In this document: one piece after another, positions 14,805-22,359 of the stretch | Layout: each line of letters starts with the position of its first letter | Position numbering within the stretch: position 1 is the stretch's first letter | NCBI GenBank assembly: GCA_934273635.1 | Contig: CAKQSV010000017.1 | Span: forward strand, 1 to 24,702 | Direction: 5' to 3' | Source: an uncultured Alphaproteobacteria bacterium | GTDB taxonomy: Bacteria > Pseudomonadota > Alphaproteobacteria > RF32 > CAG-239 | Length of the DNA stretch: 24,702 nt | Made by a program: the position numbers and the translations under genes | The notes under the pieces: generated by a model | Seen by the model: the letters and a program-made list of their open reading frames with translations, nothing else | Database searches by the model: none | What the model was told of the DNA's origin: nothing

Positions 14805-14857
14805 TATAACTGCGCGCATATAGAGATTCTATATTTAACCGCGGAATACTATATTCC
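14805..14857 (+). promoter_or_regulatory. nifJ leader: possible -10, GANTC site and a 15-bp dyad
   Basis: TATAAC (14805-14810) could be a -10, but no good -35 is seen. GATTC (14825-14829) is a GANTC site. GGAATACTATATTCC (14843-14857) is a perfect 6-bp dyad with a 3-base centre, directly followed by CTATTTTTTT. It may be an operator or a weak hairpin with a U-tract ahead of nifJ. The GAGGA ribosome site lies downstream at about 14874-14878. Confidence 0.35.
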
Positions 14858-14886
14858 CTATTTTTTTAACAACTGAGGATTATTTA

Positions 14887-17800
14887 ATGTCAGAAGTAAA
14901 AATGAAAATGATGGATGGTAACGAAGCCGCTGCTTCTGTTGCACACCGCATGAACGAAGTCTGCGTTATCTACCCGATTACCCCGAGTTCTCCGATGGGT
15001 GAATGGGCTGATGCGTGGTCTGCTGCCAAACAAAAAAACCTCTGGGGCGTTGTTCCTGAAGTTCAGGAAATGCAGTCAGAAGCAGGTGCCGCCGGTGCTT
15101 GCCACGGTTCTTTGCAAGCTGGTGCCTTAACCACCACCTTCACCGCCTCTCAAGGCTTGTTGTTGATGATTCCGAATATGTACAAGATTGCCGGAGAGTT
15201 GTCACCGTTCGTAATGCACGTTGCTGCTCGTTCTTTGGCATATCACGCCTTGTCGATTTTCGGCGACCACACCGACGTTATGAGCTGCCGTCAAACCGGT
15301 TTTGCCATGTTGTGCTCCAACTCTGTGCAAGAGGCTCATGACTTTGCCGCGATTGCTCAGACTTCAAGCCTGCGTTCACGCGTACCGTTCATGCACTTCT
15401 TTGACGGTTTCCGCACTTCTCACGAAATTAAAAAAATCAAATTGCTGTCCGACGACGACCTCCGCGCCATGTTGGAAGGCGTTGATTATCAGTTCAATGC
15501 CAAAAACGCCCTGCGTCCGGAAGCTCCGGTTATCCGCGGCACGGCTCAAAACCCTGACGTGTTCTTCCAGGGTCGTGAAGCCTCTAACCCTTACTATGCT
15601 AAGGTTGAAGGCATTGTTCAGGAAGAAATGGACAAGTTTGCTAAAATTTCCGGTCGTCAATACCACGTTGTTGACTACACCGGTGCCGCAGACGCCGAGC
15701 AGGTTATCGTAATTATGGGTTCCGGCGGTGAAACCGTTGAAGAAACCATCAATTATTTGAACGCTCAAGGCGCTAAACTCGGCGTTTTGAAAGTTCATTT
15801 GTATCGTCCGTTCCCAACCAAAGCCTTCATCAAAGCTTTGCCTGCAAGCGTTAAGACCGTTTCGGTTCTTGACCGCACCAAAGAGTCAGGCTCTACCGGT
15901 GAACCTTTGTATTTGGATGTTGTGGCAACATTGTCTCAGGCATTTGCTCACGGCGAAATCAAATCTATGCCGCGTATTGTCGGCGGCCGTTATGGTTTGT
16001 CTTCAAAAGAGTTCACCCCTGGTATGGTTAAAGCCGTATTCGACAACGGCGCAGCCGCTGAACCGATTAACTCTTTCACCGTTGGTATCAACGATGATGT
16101 GAACAAAACCTCTCTGCCTTATGACGATTCCATCGACACCGAAGGCAAAGACGTTGTTCGTGCCGTATTCTTCGGTCTTGGCGCGGACGGTACGGTCGGT
16201 GCTAACAAAAACTCCATTAAGATTATTGCGGAAGACGCCGGCAAATACGGTCAGGGCTACTTTGTGTATGACTCACGCAAATCAGGTTCCATGACCACAT
16301 CTCACTTGCGTTTTTCCGACAACCCGATTAAATCGGCATACCTGATTAACAAAGCAGACTTTGTTGCCTGCCACCAGTTTGCCTTTATGAAAAAGGTTGA
16401 TATTCTGGGCATTGCCAAAGAAGGCGCGACTTTCTTGTTAAACGCTCCTTACGAAGGCAACGAGGTATGGAATCACCTGCCGCGTGAAGTTCAACAAACC
16501 ATTATTGATAAAAAATTGAACTTCTACGTTATCAACGCCGTTGACGTCGCGCGTAAGACCGGTATGGGCGCCCGCATTAACACCGTAATGCAAACCTGCT
16601 TCTTTGCAATTTCAAACATTTTGCCTAAAGAAGAGGCTATCACCCAAATTAAAAACGCTATTAAGAAAACTTATAGCAAAAAAGGCGACGCCATTGTTCA
16701 AAAGAACTTTGTTGCGGTTGATGCCTCTTTGGAACACTTGCACAAAGTAGAAGTTCCGGCAACGGCTACCTCTTCTGTCAGCATGTCTGCTCCGGTTCCG
16801 GCCAATGCGCCTGAGTTTGTTAAAAAGCTCACCGCCGAAATCATTGCCGGTCGTGGCGAACAGTTGCCTGTGTCAGCATTTGCCGAGGTTGTGGACGGCA
16901 CATGGCCGACAGCGACCACTCAGTACGAAAAACGTTGCATTGCGACCGAAATTCCGGTTTGGGATGCTTCAACCTGTATCCAATGCGGTAAGTGCTCTTT
17001 GGTCTGCCCGCACGGTGTTATCCGTATGAAAGTCGCTTCTGAAGAAGAATTGAAGACTGCTCCTGCTACTTTGAAATCAGCAGATTACAAAGGCAAAGAG
17101 TTTGCCGGCAAGAAATTCATCTTGCAAATTTCTCCTGAAGACTGCACCGGCTGCGGTATTTGTACATCGGCTTGTCCGGCTAAGAACAAAGAAGACCCGA
17201 GCAAAAAAGCCATCAATATGGATCATATTGAAAATCATCTTGATGCTGAAGTTGCCAACTGGAACTTCTTTGAGACTCTGCCTTATGTTAAGAGAACCGA
17301 AGTTGTTAAAAACCTGCCGAAAACCACTCAGCTTATTCAGCCGTTGTTTGAATACTCCGGCGCATGCGCGGGCTGCGGTGAGACTCCTTATGTTAAATTG
17401 TTGACCCAGTTGTTTGGTGACCGTATGGTTGTTGCCAACGCGACCGGCTGTTCTTCAATTTACTCCGGCAACTTGCCGACCACTCCTTACGCCAAAGACG
17501 AAAAGGGTCACGGTCCGGCTTGGGCGAACTCTTTGTTTGAAGACAACGCCGAATTTGGTTTGGGTATGAGATTCTCTATCGACCAACAAACCCGCTTTGC
17601 CAAGAGCCTGTTAGAAGGTCTCAAAGACAAGGTTGGCGCTGATTTGGTTGAAAAGATTTTGGCAAACCCGCAAAAGACCGATGTTGAAATTGACGACCAA
17701 CGCGCTCTGGTTAAATCTCTGCGCGAGAAGTTGGCAACCCTCAACGAGCCGGAAGCTAAACAGTTGAACAACTTGGCCGACTACCTGATTAAGAAATCTT

Positions 17801-18450
17801 TGTGGATTCTCGGTGGTGACGGTTGGGCTTATGATATTGGCTTCGGCGGTGTTGACCATGCGATTGCCTCCGGCAAAAACATCAACATTTTGGTAATGGA
17901 TACCGGCGTTTACTCCAACACCGGCGGTCAGCAATCTAAAGCTACCCCGATGGGCGCAAGTGCTAAATTTGCCACCGCGGGTAAGGCTCTGCCTAAAAAA
18001 GATTTGGGTATGATTGCTATGAGCTATGGCAACGTTTATGTTGCTCAGGTATCTATCGGTGCCAACGATTCTCAGGTGATTAAAGCGATGAACGAAGCTG
18101 AGGCTTTTGACGGTCCGTCTATCATCATTGCTTATTGCCACTGTATCGCCCAAGGCTTTAACCTTGCCGATGGTCTGGAACACCAAAAAGCCGCCGTTGA
18201 AACCGGTAGCTGGCCGTTGTATCGTTACAATCCGGACAATATCGAAGCCGGCAAAGCTCCTTTGATGCTTGACTCTAAGGCGCCGAACCGTCCGTTGTCT
18301 GACTATATGTCTAACGAAACGCGTTTCCAAATCGTCAACAAGATGAACCCTGAACGTTATGAAACCTTGTTGAATAAGGCTCAGGAGAACGCCAACGAAA
18401 AACGTTCATTGCTTGAACATATGTCTGAATTTAGCATTAAAGCTGAATAA
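14887..18450 (+). CDS. nifJ: Pyruvate:ferredoxin (flavodoxin) oxidoreductase
   Basis: The 1187-residue protein is a complete single-chain PFOR, which converts pyruvate and CoA to acetyl-CoA and CO2 while reducing ferredoxin or flavodoxin in anaerobic metabolism. In order: the N-terminal pyruvate-binding domain (YPITPSSPMGEWADAW, TTTFTASQGLLLMIPNMYKI, IFGDHTDVMSCRQTGFAML); domain II with VHLYRPFP; a two-cluster ferredoxin domain with C697/C700/C703/C707 and C753/C756/C759/C763; then the TPP domain with the proximal-cluster pair C827/C830 (CAGCGETPY), ATGCSSIYSGN, GDGWAYDIGFGG (about 977-988), VMDTGVYSNTGGQ, and the later Cys in AYCHC. Length is normal and all cluster ligands seem present. Codons strongly favour GTT/GCT/GGT/CGT, unlike its neighbours, consistent with high expression. 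It is monocistronic, bounded by a strong terminator. Confidence 0.98.
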   Translation: MSEVKMKMMDGNEAAASVAHRMNEVCVIYPITPSSPMGEWADAWSAAKQKNLWGVVPEVQEMQSEAGAAGACHGSLQAGALTTTFTASQGLLLMIPNMYKIAGELSPFVMHVAARSLAYHALSIFGDHTDVMSCRQTGFAMLCSNSVQEAHDFAAIAQTSSLRSRVPFMHFFDGFRTSHEIKKIKLLSDDDLRAMLEGVDYQFNAKNALRPEAPVIRGTAQNPDVFFQGREASNPYYAKVEGIVQEEMDKFAKISGRQYHVVDYTGAADAEQVIVIMGSGGETVEETINYLNAQGAKLGVLKVHLYRPFPTKAFIKALPASVKTVSVLDRTKESGSTGEPLYLDVVATLSQAFAHGEIKSMPRIVGGRYGLSSKEFTPGMVKAVFDNGAAAEPINSFTVGINDDVNKTSLPYDDSIDTEGKDVVRAVFFGLGADGTVGANKNSIKIIAEDAGKYGQGYFVYDSRKSGSMTTSHLRFSDNPIKSAYLINKADFVACHQFAFMKKVDILGIAKEGATFLLNAPYEGNEVWNHLPREVQQTIIDKKLNFYVINAVDVARKTGMGARINTVMQTCFFAISNILPKEEAITQIKNAIKKTYSKKGDAIVQKNFVAVDASLEHLHKVEVPATATSSVSMSAPVPANAPEFVKKLTAEIIAGRGEQLPVSAFAEVVDGTWPTATTQYEKRCIATEIPVWDASTCIQCGKCSLVCPHGVIRMKVASEEELKTAPATLKSADYKGKEFAGKKFILQISPEDCTGCGICTSACPAKNKEDPSKKAINMDHIENHLDAEVANWNFFETLPYVKRTEVVKNLPKTTQLIQPLFEYSGACAGCGETPYVKLLTQLFGDRMVVANATGCSSIYSGNLPTTPYAKDEKGHGPAWANSLFEDNAEFGLGMRFSIDQQTRFAKSLLEGLKDKVGADLVEKILANPQKTDVEIDDQRALVKSLREKLATLNEPEAKQLNNLADYLIKKSLWILGGDGWAYDIGFGGVDHAIASGKNINILVMDTGVYSNTGGQQSKATPMGASAKFATAGKALPKKDLGMIAMSYGNVYVAQVSIGANDSQVIKAMNEAEAFDGPSIIIAYCHCIAQGFNLADGLEHQKAAVETGSWPLYRYNPDNIEAGKAPLMLDSKAPNRPLSDYMSNETRFQIVNKMNPERYETLLNKAQENANEKRSLLEHMSEFSIKAE

Positions 18451-18476
18451 GCCATAGTCCGGCTGTTGAACAGCAC

Positions 18477-18509
18477 AGTGTCCCAATCCCTTGATTGGGA
18501 CACTTTTTT
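18477..18509 (+). terminator. nifJ Rho-independent terminator
   Basis: A perfect 12-bp stem AGTGTCCCAATC (18477-18488) / GATTGGGACACT (18493-18504) with a CCTT loop is followed by T5. It begins 26 bases after the nifJ stop. Confidence 0.95.
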
Positions 18510-18540
18510 ATTGCTTTTTACTTTCAAATCTGCTAAATTT

Positions 18541-18570
18541 TTGTCAAATTGTATTATTTTTCTCTATTAT
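18541..18570 (+). promoter_or_regulatory. Candidate promoter of the first unknown cytosolic protein
   Basis: TTGTCA (18541-18546) and TATTAT (18565-18570) are separated by 18 bases; each matches 5 of 6 consensus positions. The start would leave only about 15 bases of leader before the ATG at 18593, with no Shine-Dalgarno in it. Confidence 0.55.
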
Positions 18571-18592
18571 TCACCTTTTAATATCCAATAAT

Positions 18593-19300
18593 ATGGCAAA
18601 GTTTATATTTAATGACTTCACGACCAATCAACTGCAAGACAGTATGATTTTGTCGTCAAAAAGAGCGTTTGAAATAGTCAAAGCGATGCATCAAGACTTG
18701 GTAACACCGTTGCAAGCCTCATTAGTGTTCGCCATGGATGACAAAGACGCCGTGCATTTCTGGCTGGTTGAAGTTTTGATTGAGAACCAGAAGTTGACCA
18801 TTATTTTGCCGATATTTATTCCGCAAAATGAGAACGAAGCCGCCGCCATGTTGGATAAGTGTTATTCTTACATGCAAAAGGAACAGTGCTTTTATTGTCA
18901 GAATCAATGCTTTTTGCTGATTGAGGGCAAATATTACGGCCAGTTTTTTGTTGATAAACAAGGGAATAGTGAAATTAAAATTTTCACTTTATGGGCTTCG
19001 CAAAAAATTGTGCAGGAATATTTCAAATGGGCACTGTATGCCGATGTCGGCGCGGCGTTAGTCAAGCTGACTTTCAGTACTTTTGGCACCAAAGACCGCT
19101 GTTTTGACGTGGCATGGATGATATCTTACGATGGTGACGTTATGTTTTTGAGCATTGACGCCTGCAGTCTCCACATCAAAATCCACATGAGCGACATCGA
19201 GTGGCAAGAGCTTGAAACCGACACCGTCTTCAGCCTCAACGGACAAAAATATAAAGTGTCCGAAGACGCTGATAACGGACAATTTCTCGCCAAAATCTGA
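18593..19300 (+). CDS. Unknown cytosolic protein with two-fold internal repeat
   Basis: The frame is open from 18491, inside the nifJ terminator, but the promoter candidate and protein character favour the ATG at 18593 (MAKFIFNDF), giving 235 residues. There is no signal peptide or membrane segment. The protein seems made of two similar beta-rich halves: FWLVEVLIENQKLTIILPIF...CFLLIEGKYYGQFFVDK and FDVAWMISYDGDVMFLSI...VFSLNGQKYKVSEDADNG. The gene downstream at 19460 has the same layout, so the two look like divergent tandem duplicates. No Shine-Dalgarno is visible. I recognise no family. Confidence 0.7.
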   Translation: MAKFIFNDFTTNQLQDSMILSSKRAFEIVKAMHQDLVTPLQASLVFAMDDKDAVHFWLVEVLIENQKLTIILPIFIPQNENEAAAMLDKCYSYMQKEQCFYCQNQCFLLIEGKYYGQFFVDKQGNSEIKIFTLWASQKIVQEYFKWALYADVGAALVKLTFSTFGTKDRCFDVAWMISYDGDVMFLSIDACSLHIKIHMSDIEWQELETDTVFSLNGQKYKVSEDADNGQFLAKI

Positions 19301-19307
19301 ACCTATC

Positions 19308-19345
19308 AAAAAAAAACTTAGCCCGAACCGACTAAGTTTTTTTTT
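19308..19345 (+). terminator. Terminator between the two unknown paralogues
   Basis: AAACTTAG (19314-19321) pairs with CTAAGTTT (19332-19339) around a 10-base loop, and flanking A and T tracts extend the stem to about 13 bp. It ends in T9 (19337-19345). The A-tract makes it potentially bidirectional. Confidence 0.85.
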
Positions 19346-19459
19346 GCGTTTAAAATTCCCCTGCCTCAATCTCTTATATTAACGCTTGCAATTTTTCATA
19401 ATTTGTTTTAACATTTTAGACAAAATTAATTATTAACAATATTATTAAAATTTACGATT

Positions 19460-20206
19460 ATGAAAAATTTACCAAAATTATCGGTTATGGATTATACTAT
19501 TCCGGCCGGAAATATCTGTAAGTATCCGAGCAAAGCCGAGGCTAACCTGTGTTTTCGTCAGCAGGCAGTCAAACTTGGCATTAGCTTTAATGACGTTATG
19601 TTGGTTAATATCGAGGTACCGACATTGTACGGTTTTCGCTATCTGGCATGGTGTACCACCGGCGGCAAAGAGACTGACCTGATTCTTCCCGCGTTTGACA
19701 TCAAAGGCATTTCACCAAATATCCGTATGAATGCGCTAACAGTCAACAGCGGCGAGGTATTTCTCTGCGGCAACCTGTTTTACCGCGTCTGTGACGACCC
19801 TGTTTATCGTCAGATTCTGCGCCAGATAGACATTTTTGCCGATGAAGATGTTGTTGGGTCGTCCTTGCGTTACCTGAAAAAAGTCGATGATGAGCCTATG
19901 GAGTTTTATTTGGTAAACGTGACTAATGTCAACGAACCGCATAAAACCGTATGCTACGCTTGGTTGGTGATTATTCACCATGACGACGATGATGGCGGCG
20001 TCAGCAAACAGCTGTTTCCGGTTTTTAGCGATGAACTGCCGTTGATTACCAACAAGAATATTCCGAGCCTTAATTGGACATTTCTGCACGACGGCGATTG
20101 TTTCCGCAAAGACAATACGGTCTATAAGTTCTGTCACGATGACAATCACAAGGCCTACATTGCCCGCCTGATGAGTTTTACCACCCAGTCGCAACCATCC
20201 GATTAA
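19460..20206 (+). CDS. Unknown cytosolic protein, second tandem paralogue
   Basis: The 248-residue product has no signal peptide or membrane helix. Its two halves repeat a pattern: a W-containing strand pair (FRYLAWCTTGGKETDLILPAF, then YAWLVIIHHDDDDGG) and a closing G-x-x-F/Y-Y-x-x-x-D motif (CGNLFYRVCDD, then RKDNTVYKFCHDDNHKAYIARL). The final motif aligns with the end of the previous protein (LNGQKYKVSEDADNGQFLAKI). As there, no ribosome site precedes the ATG; a weak TTGCAA-N17-TAACAT promoter lies at 19386-19414. No known family is recognised. The proteins are separated by a terminator, so they are probably transcribed independently. Confidence 0.72.
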   Translation: MKNLPKLSVMDYTIPAGNICKYPSKAEANLCFRQQAVKLGISFNDVMLVNIEVPTLYGFRYLAWCTTGGKETDLILPAFDIKGISPNIRMNALTVNSGEVFLCGNLFYRVCDDPVYRQILRQIDIFADEDVVGSSLRYLKKVDDEPMEFYLVNVTNVNEPHKTVCYAWLVIIHHDDDDGGVSKQLFPVFSDELPLITNKNIPSLNWTFLHDGDCFRKDNTVYKFCHDDNHKAYIARLMSFTTQSQPSD

Positions 20207-20304
20207 CCTACTCTGGATTGCCATTGCGACACAAGGCAAACACCCTCCTCATCGTCATTGCGAGCCGGGCGCAAGCCAAACTGCCGGTGGCCGTTTGGCT
20301 AAGC

Positions 20305-20757
20305 AGACGCAATGAGACTTGTTGAGCTAGCTAGAGTAATCGAAGCGCAGCGAAACTTAGTCGGAATTGAACCAACGTCCGAAGCAATCCAGCCCACAAA
20401 AAAATCCTTACCAACCCGCTCTAAACCTTTAGAGCGGGTTATTTCTTCCCCTCCCCATAATCGTCATTGCGCTTTTTTACCGTCATTGCGAGTGTGGCAT
20501 TGCCACCGAAGCAATCCAGATTCAACAATATAGCCTTATTATTCCTTCCTTAAATTTTTAGGGAAGGAAAGCGAGCTTAGCAACTTGTTGCTTTTAGCGA
20601 GCTTGGATGAGTTTAAAGTTATGTTCGGATTTTTAATTTTAAGCCCTTCCCAAACTTTAAACTCACCCTAGCTCGCAAGCTCGCTTTCCCAATTCCGACT
20701 AAAACTTTTGTATCGTTTCGATTACTCTCACTCACAAAAGTAAGTCTCATTGCGTCT
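20305..20757. repeat. Nested long inverted repeat (MITE-like element)
   Basis: The outer arms 20305-20369 and 20690-20757 are inverted copies sharing AGACGCAATGAGACTT, AGAGTAATCGAA and TTAGTCGGAATTG-type blocks in the same order with short unmatched stretches. Inside lies a second pair, 20566-20620 and 20653-20689, sharing GGAAAGCGAGCTT and TGAGTTTAAAGTT. The unit is 453 bp with no open reading frame of substance. It could be a miniature inverted-repeat element that inserted into an existing palindromic repeat, or layered insertions of several. Confidence 0.7.
20413..20447 (+). terminator. Terminator-like hairpin inside the repeat region
   Basis: A perfect 13-bp stem AACCCGCTCTAAA (20413-20425) / TTTAGAGCGGGTT (20428-20440) with a 2-base centre is followed by ATTTCTT. 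Two hundred bases downstream of the 19460 gene, it could end that transcript or be part of the mobile repeat. A similar hairpin (TTCCTTCC/GGAAGGAA) lies at 20542-20569. Confidence 0.5.
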
Positions 20758-20895
20758 CCTCAACAACAGTACATCAAAGCACTGTTGTTATCGGCCGTTC
20801 TAAATATTTAGAGAGGGAGTCTCCACCTCCGCAATCGTCATCACGAGGCGGGAACCACCGAAGCAATCCAGTCCAACAAAAAGAATCCTTATCCC

Positions 20896-22344
20896 TCACC
20901 TCGGAGAGAAAGACAGAACAGGAACAACATTATATGTAAACGTTTTGGGCCAACAATAAATGTCTTTAGCAGACTGAAAACAAACTGAATCATAGCTTGA
21001 TTCACTCGATGTCCAAAGCCCGAAAGAACTATAAACACCTCTGTTAGACATAATACTATACATAATGTATCTATTTTTATATAAAAGTACAACTTCACCT
21101 AATGTGGGTAAATACCACTCCCCCTTTTGACACATCTTGTGCGGACAGTTATCCGGAGAATAATTAATACAATATTCAGCACTTGGAAAACTATATCTTA
21201 AATTGCTCTGTTTAAATGTCCAAAGAACATTTGTATAATATTTTCCATTGTAATCTTTTTGAGCTGACTCACTGTTTTTATTTTCAATAGGTGTATCGTT
21301 TGCCGCAGCCTCATCATCTCCCCATGTTACGTCGTTTTTATAACTATCTGCCGCCACGAGGGTTTTGTTGAGTTTAGAGTCCGGCAGGTGGAAAATTATT
21401 CCGATTTGCTGTCCGTCAATCACAGCATAATCCCCAACTCGACAATTAGCGGTTTTGGTCTTGCACGACCACTCGTTATATTTACGCTTATAAACCGTGC
21501 CATCGCCCGCGGTGTAGCTGACTTCTTTTGACTCGTTCATACAGTCGCCAATCTCGCAGTTTTTGGCGCAAACCGCATTGACCAACGTATACCCCTTGTT
21601 GCTGCAACCCCCGCTCGTCAACGCATTGCCCTGACTGTCCACACCGGTGTAGCGATAATAAGTGTTGCCGCCGATTTTACAGGTTTTGGTCAATCCTCGG
21701 TCTTCTTCCTGATTCGGATTACCCATATACGGATAATCTTTAATCTCACAAGACGACAGCTCGCAACGCCCGCTGCTCAAATACCAACCATCGTTGCAAC
21801 TTTTATAACCAAACCACGTGCCATCTTTGTCAACGCAGTTATCAACCTCGCCCGCCAAATCTCCGGGGTGGCTCGAATACGGATATTTATTGACCTTGTC
21901 GCAACCCACATCGCATTTGTCATTTTGAAAACGACTGCTGTCTTTGCATTTTTTTATTTTATAATACCAAACTTCTTTTAAGGTACCGCCTGACTTCTCC
22001 CAACCGGCACGACAACCAAGCGCGGCGGCTGATTCCGTCTGCTCGGGAACAAAAGTGCCGTCAATATGCGCGCTCAACGGCTGACCGTCAGACATTGTTT
22101 GAGCAAAGTCGCTTTCTTTGAGCGGATAGCCGCGGCAAGAGTTAATAATGCACGCCACTTTTTTGTTGTTCACCGAATAAAAAGGACACAGCAACGGCAT
22201 GGCCTTTTGCGCCAAGCACTCGTCAAAATCAACTGTGTAGCCAAGGCTCTCGCAATCAGCCTTATCCTCGGGCACTAAAGCCGCCCAAGCCGGTGAAGAC
22301 AGTGCCAAACCCGCAATTACGCTGCTGTATAATATGGTTTTCAT
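20896..22344 (-). CDS. Secreted Cys-rich modular protein with DUF1566/Lcl-like C-terminus
   Basis: The 482-residue product has a signal peptide ending PAWA (residue 21). Module A follows (DCESLGYTVDFDECL...LLCP, 30-53). Next come repeated units of the form YPY...P...D/G...C...G.Y.GY..C..GY.L..G.C: YPYSSHPGDLAGEVDNCVD and YPYMGNPNQEEDRGLTKTC. The last ~170 residues differ: GIIFHLPDS, GEWYLPTLGEVVLLY, LWTSSESSYDSVCF and VVPVLSFS resemble the DUF1566/Lcl family (WRLPT...E...YWSSS), which is related to C-type-lectin-like folds. I infer a surface or secreted adhesin-like protein. It follows the larger Cys-rich gene by 15 bases with a strong GGGGAGGG ribosome site, so they form an operon. The part encoding the C-terminal domain is visibly more AT-rich than the rest. 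Confidence 0.8.
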   Translation of the reverse strand: MKTILYSSVIAGLALSSPAWAALVPEDKADCESLGYTVDFDECLAQKAMPLLCPFYSVNNKKVACIINSCRGYPLKESDFAQTMSDGQPLSAHIDGTFVPEQTESAAALGCRAGWEKSGGTLKEVWYYKIKKCKDSSRFQNDKCDVGCDKVNKYPYSSHPGDLAGEVDNCVDKDGTWFGYKSCNDGWYLSSGRCELSSCEIKDYPYMGNPNQEEDRGLTKTCKIGGNTYYRYTGVDSQGNALTSGGCSNKGYTLVNAVCAKNCEIGDCMNESKEVSYTAGDGTVYKRKYNEWSCKTKTANCRVGDYAVIDGQQIGIIFHLPDSKLNKTLVAADSYKNDVTWGDDEAAANDTPIENKNSESAQKDYNGKYYTNVLWTFKQSNLRYSFPSAEYCINYSPDNCPHKMCQKGEWYLPTLGEVVLLYKNRYIMYSIMSNRGVYSSFGLWTSSESSYDSVCFQSAKDIYCWPKTFTYNVVPVLSFSPR

Positions 22345-22359
22345 CGCTCTGCCCTCCCC

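Larger units (their letters stand above)
20207..20895. repeat. Non-coding mosaic of intergenic palindromic repeats
   Basis: This 690-bp gap holds no credible gene. It contains at least three copies of a unit starting CGTCATTGCGAG-like and ending GAAGCAATCCAG (20253-20392, 20481-20519, 20836-20871, the last with CATCACGAG), an extra CGTCATTGCG at 20462-20471, and a remnant in reverse at 20213-20230. Such GTCATTGCGAG/GCAATCC palindromes are known intergenic repeats in several bacterial groups. Homology between the first and third copies extends about 25 bases downstream (a CAAAAA/AATCCTTA stretch), reaching the stop codon of the Cys-rich gene at 20896. Local hairpins include AGCCAAAC/GTTTGGCT (20274-20300) and AACAACAGT/ACTGTTGTT (20762-20789). 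Confidence 0.85.

Noticed and set aside
17611..18330. 239-codon open frame antisense to nifJ
   Set aside because: Shadow of the strongly biased nifJ codons; nifJ motifs are intact over the whole stretch.
18491..18592. N-terminal extension (34 codons) of the first unknown cytosolic protein
   Set aside because: It would start inside the nifJ terminator stem and run across the best promoter candidate; its hydrophobic translation comes from T-rich DNA.
20312..20533. 73-codon frame in the repeat region
   Set aside because: It is made of palindromic repeat units and crosses the 13-bp terminator-like stem; no ribosome site.
20207..20895. CRISPR array or insertion sequence in the repeat-rich gap
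   Set aside because: The repeats are irregularly spaced palindromic units without constant-length spacers, and no transposase or cas gene is present.
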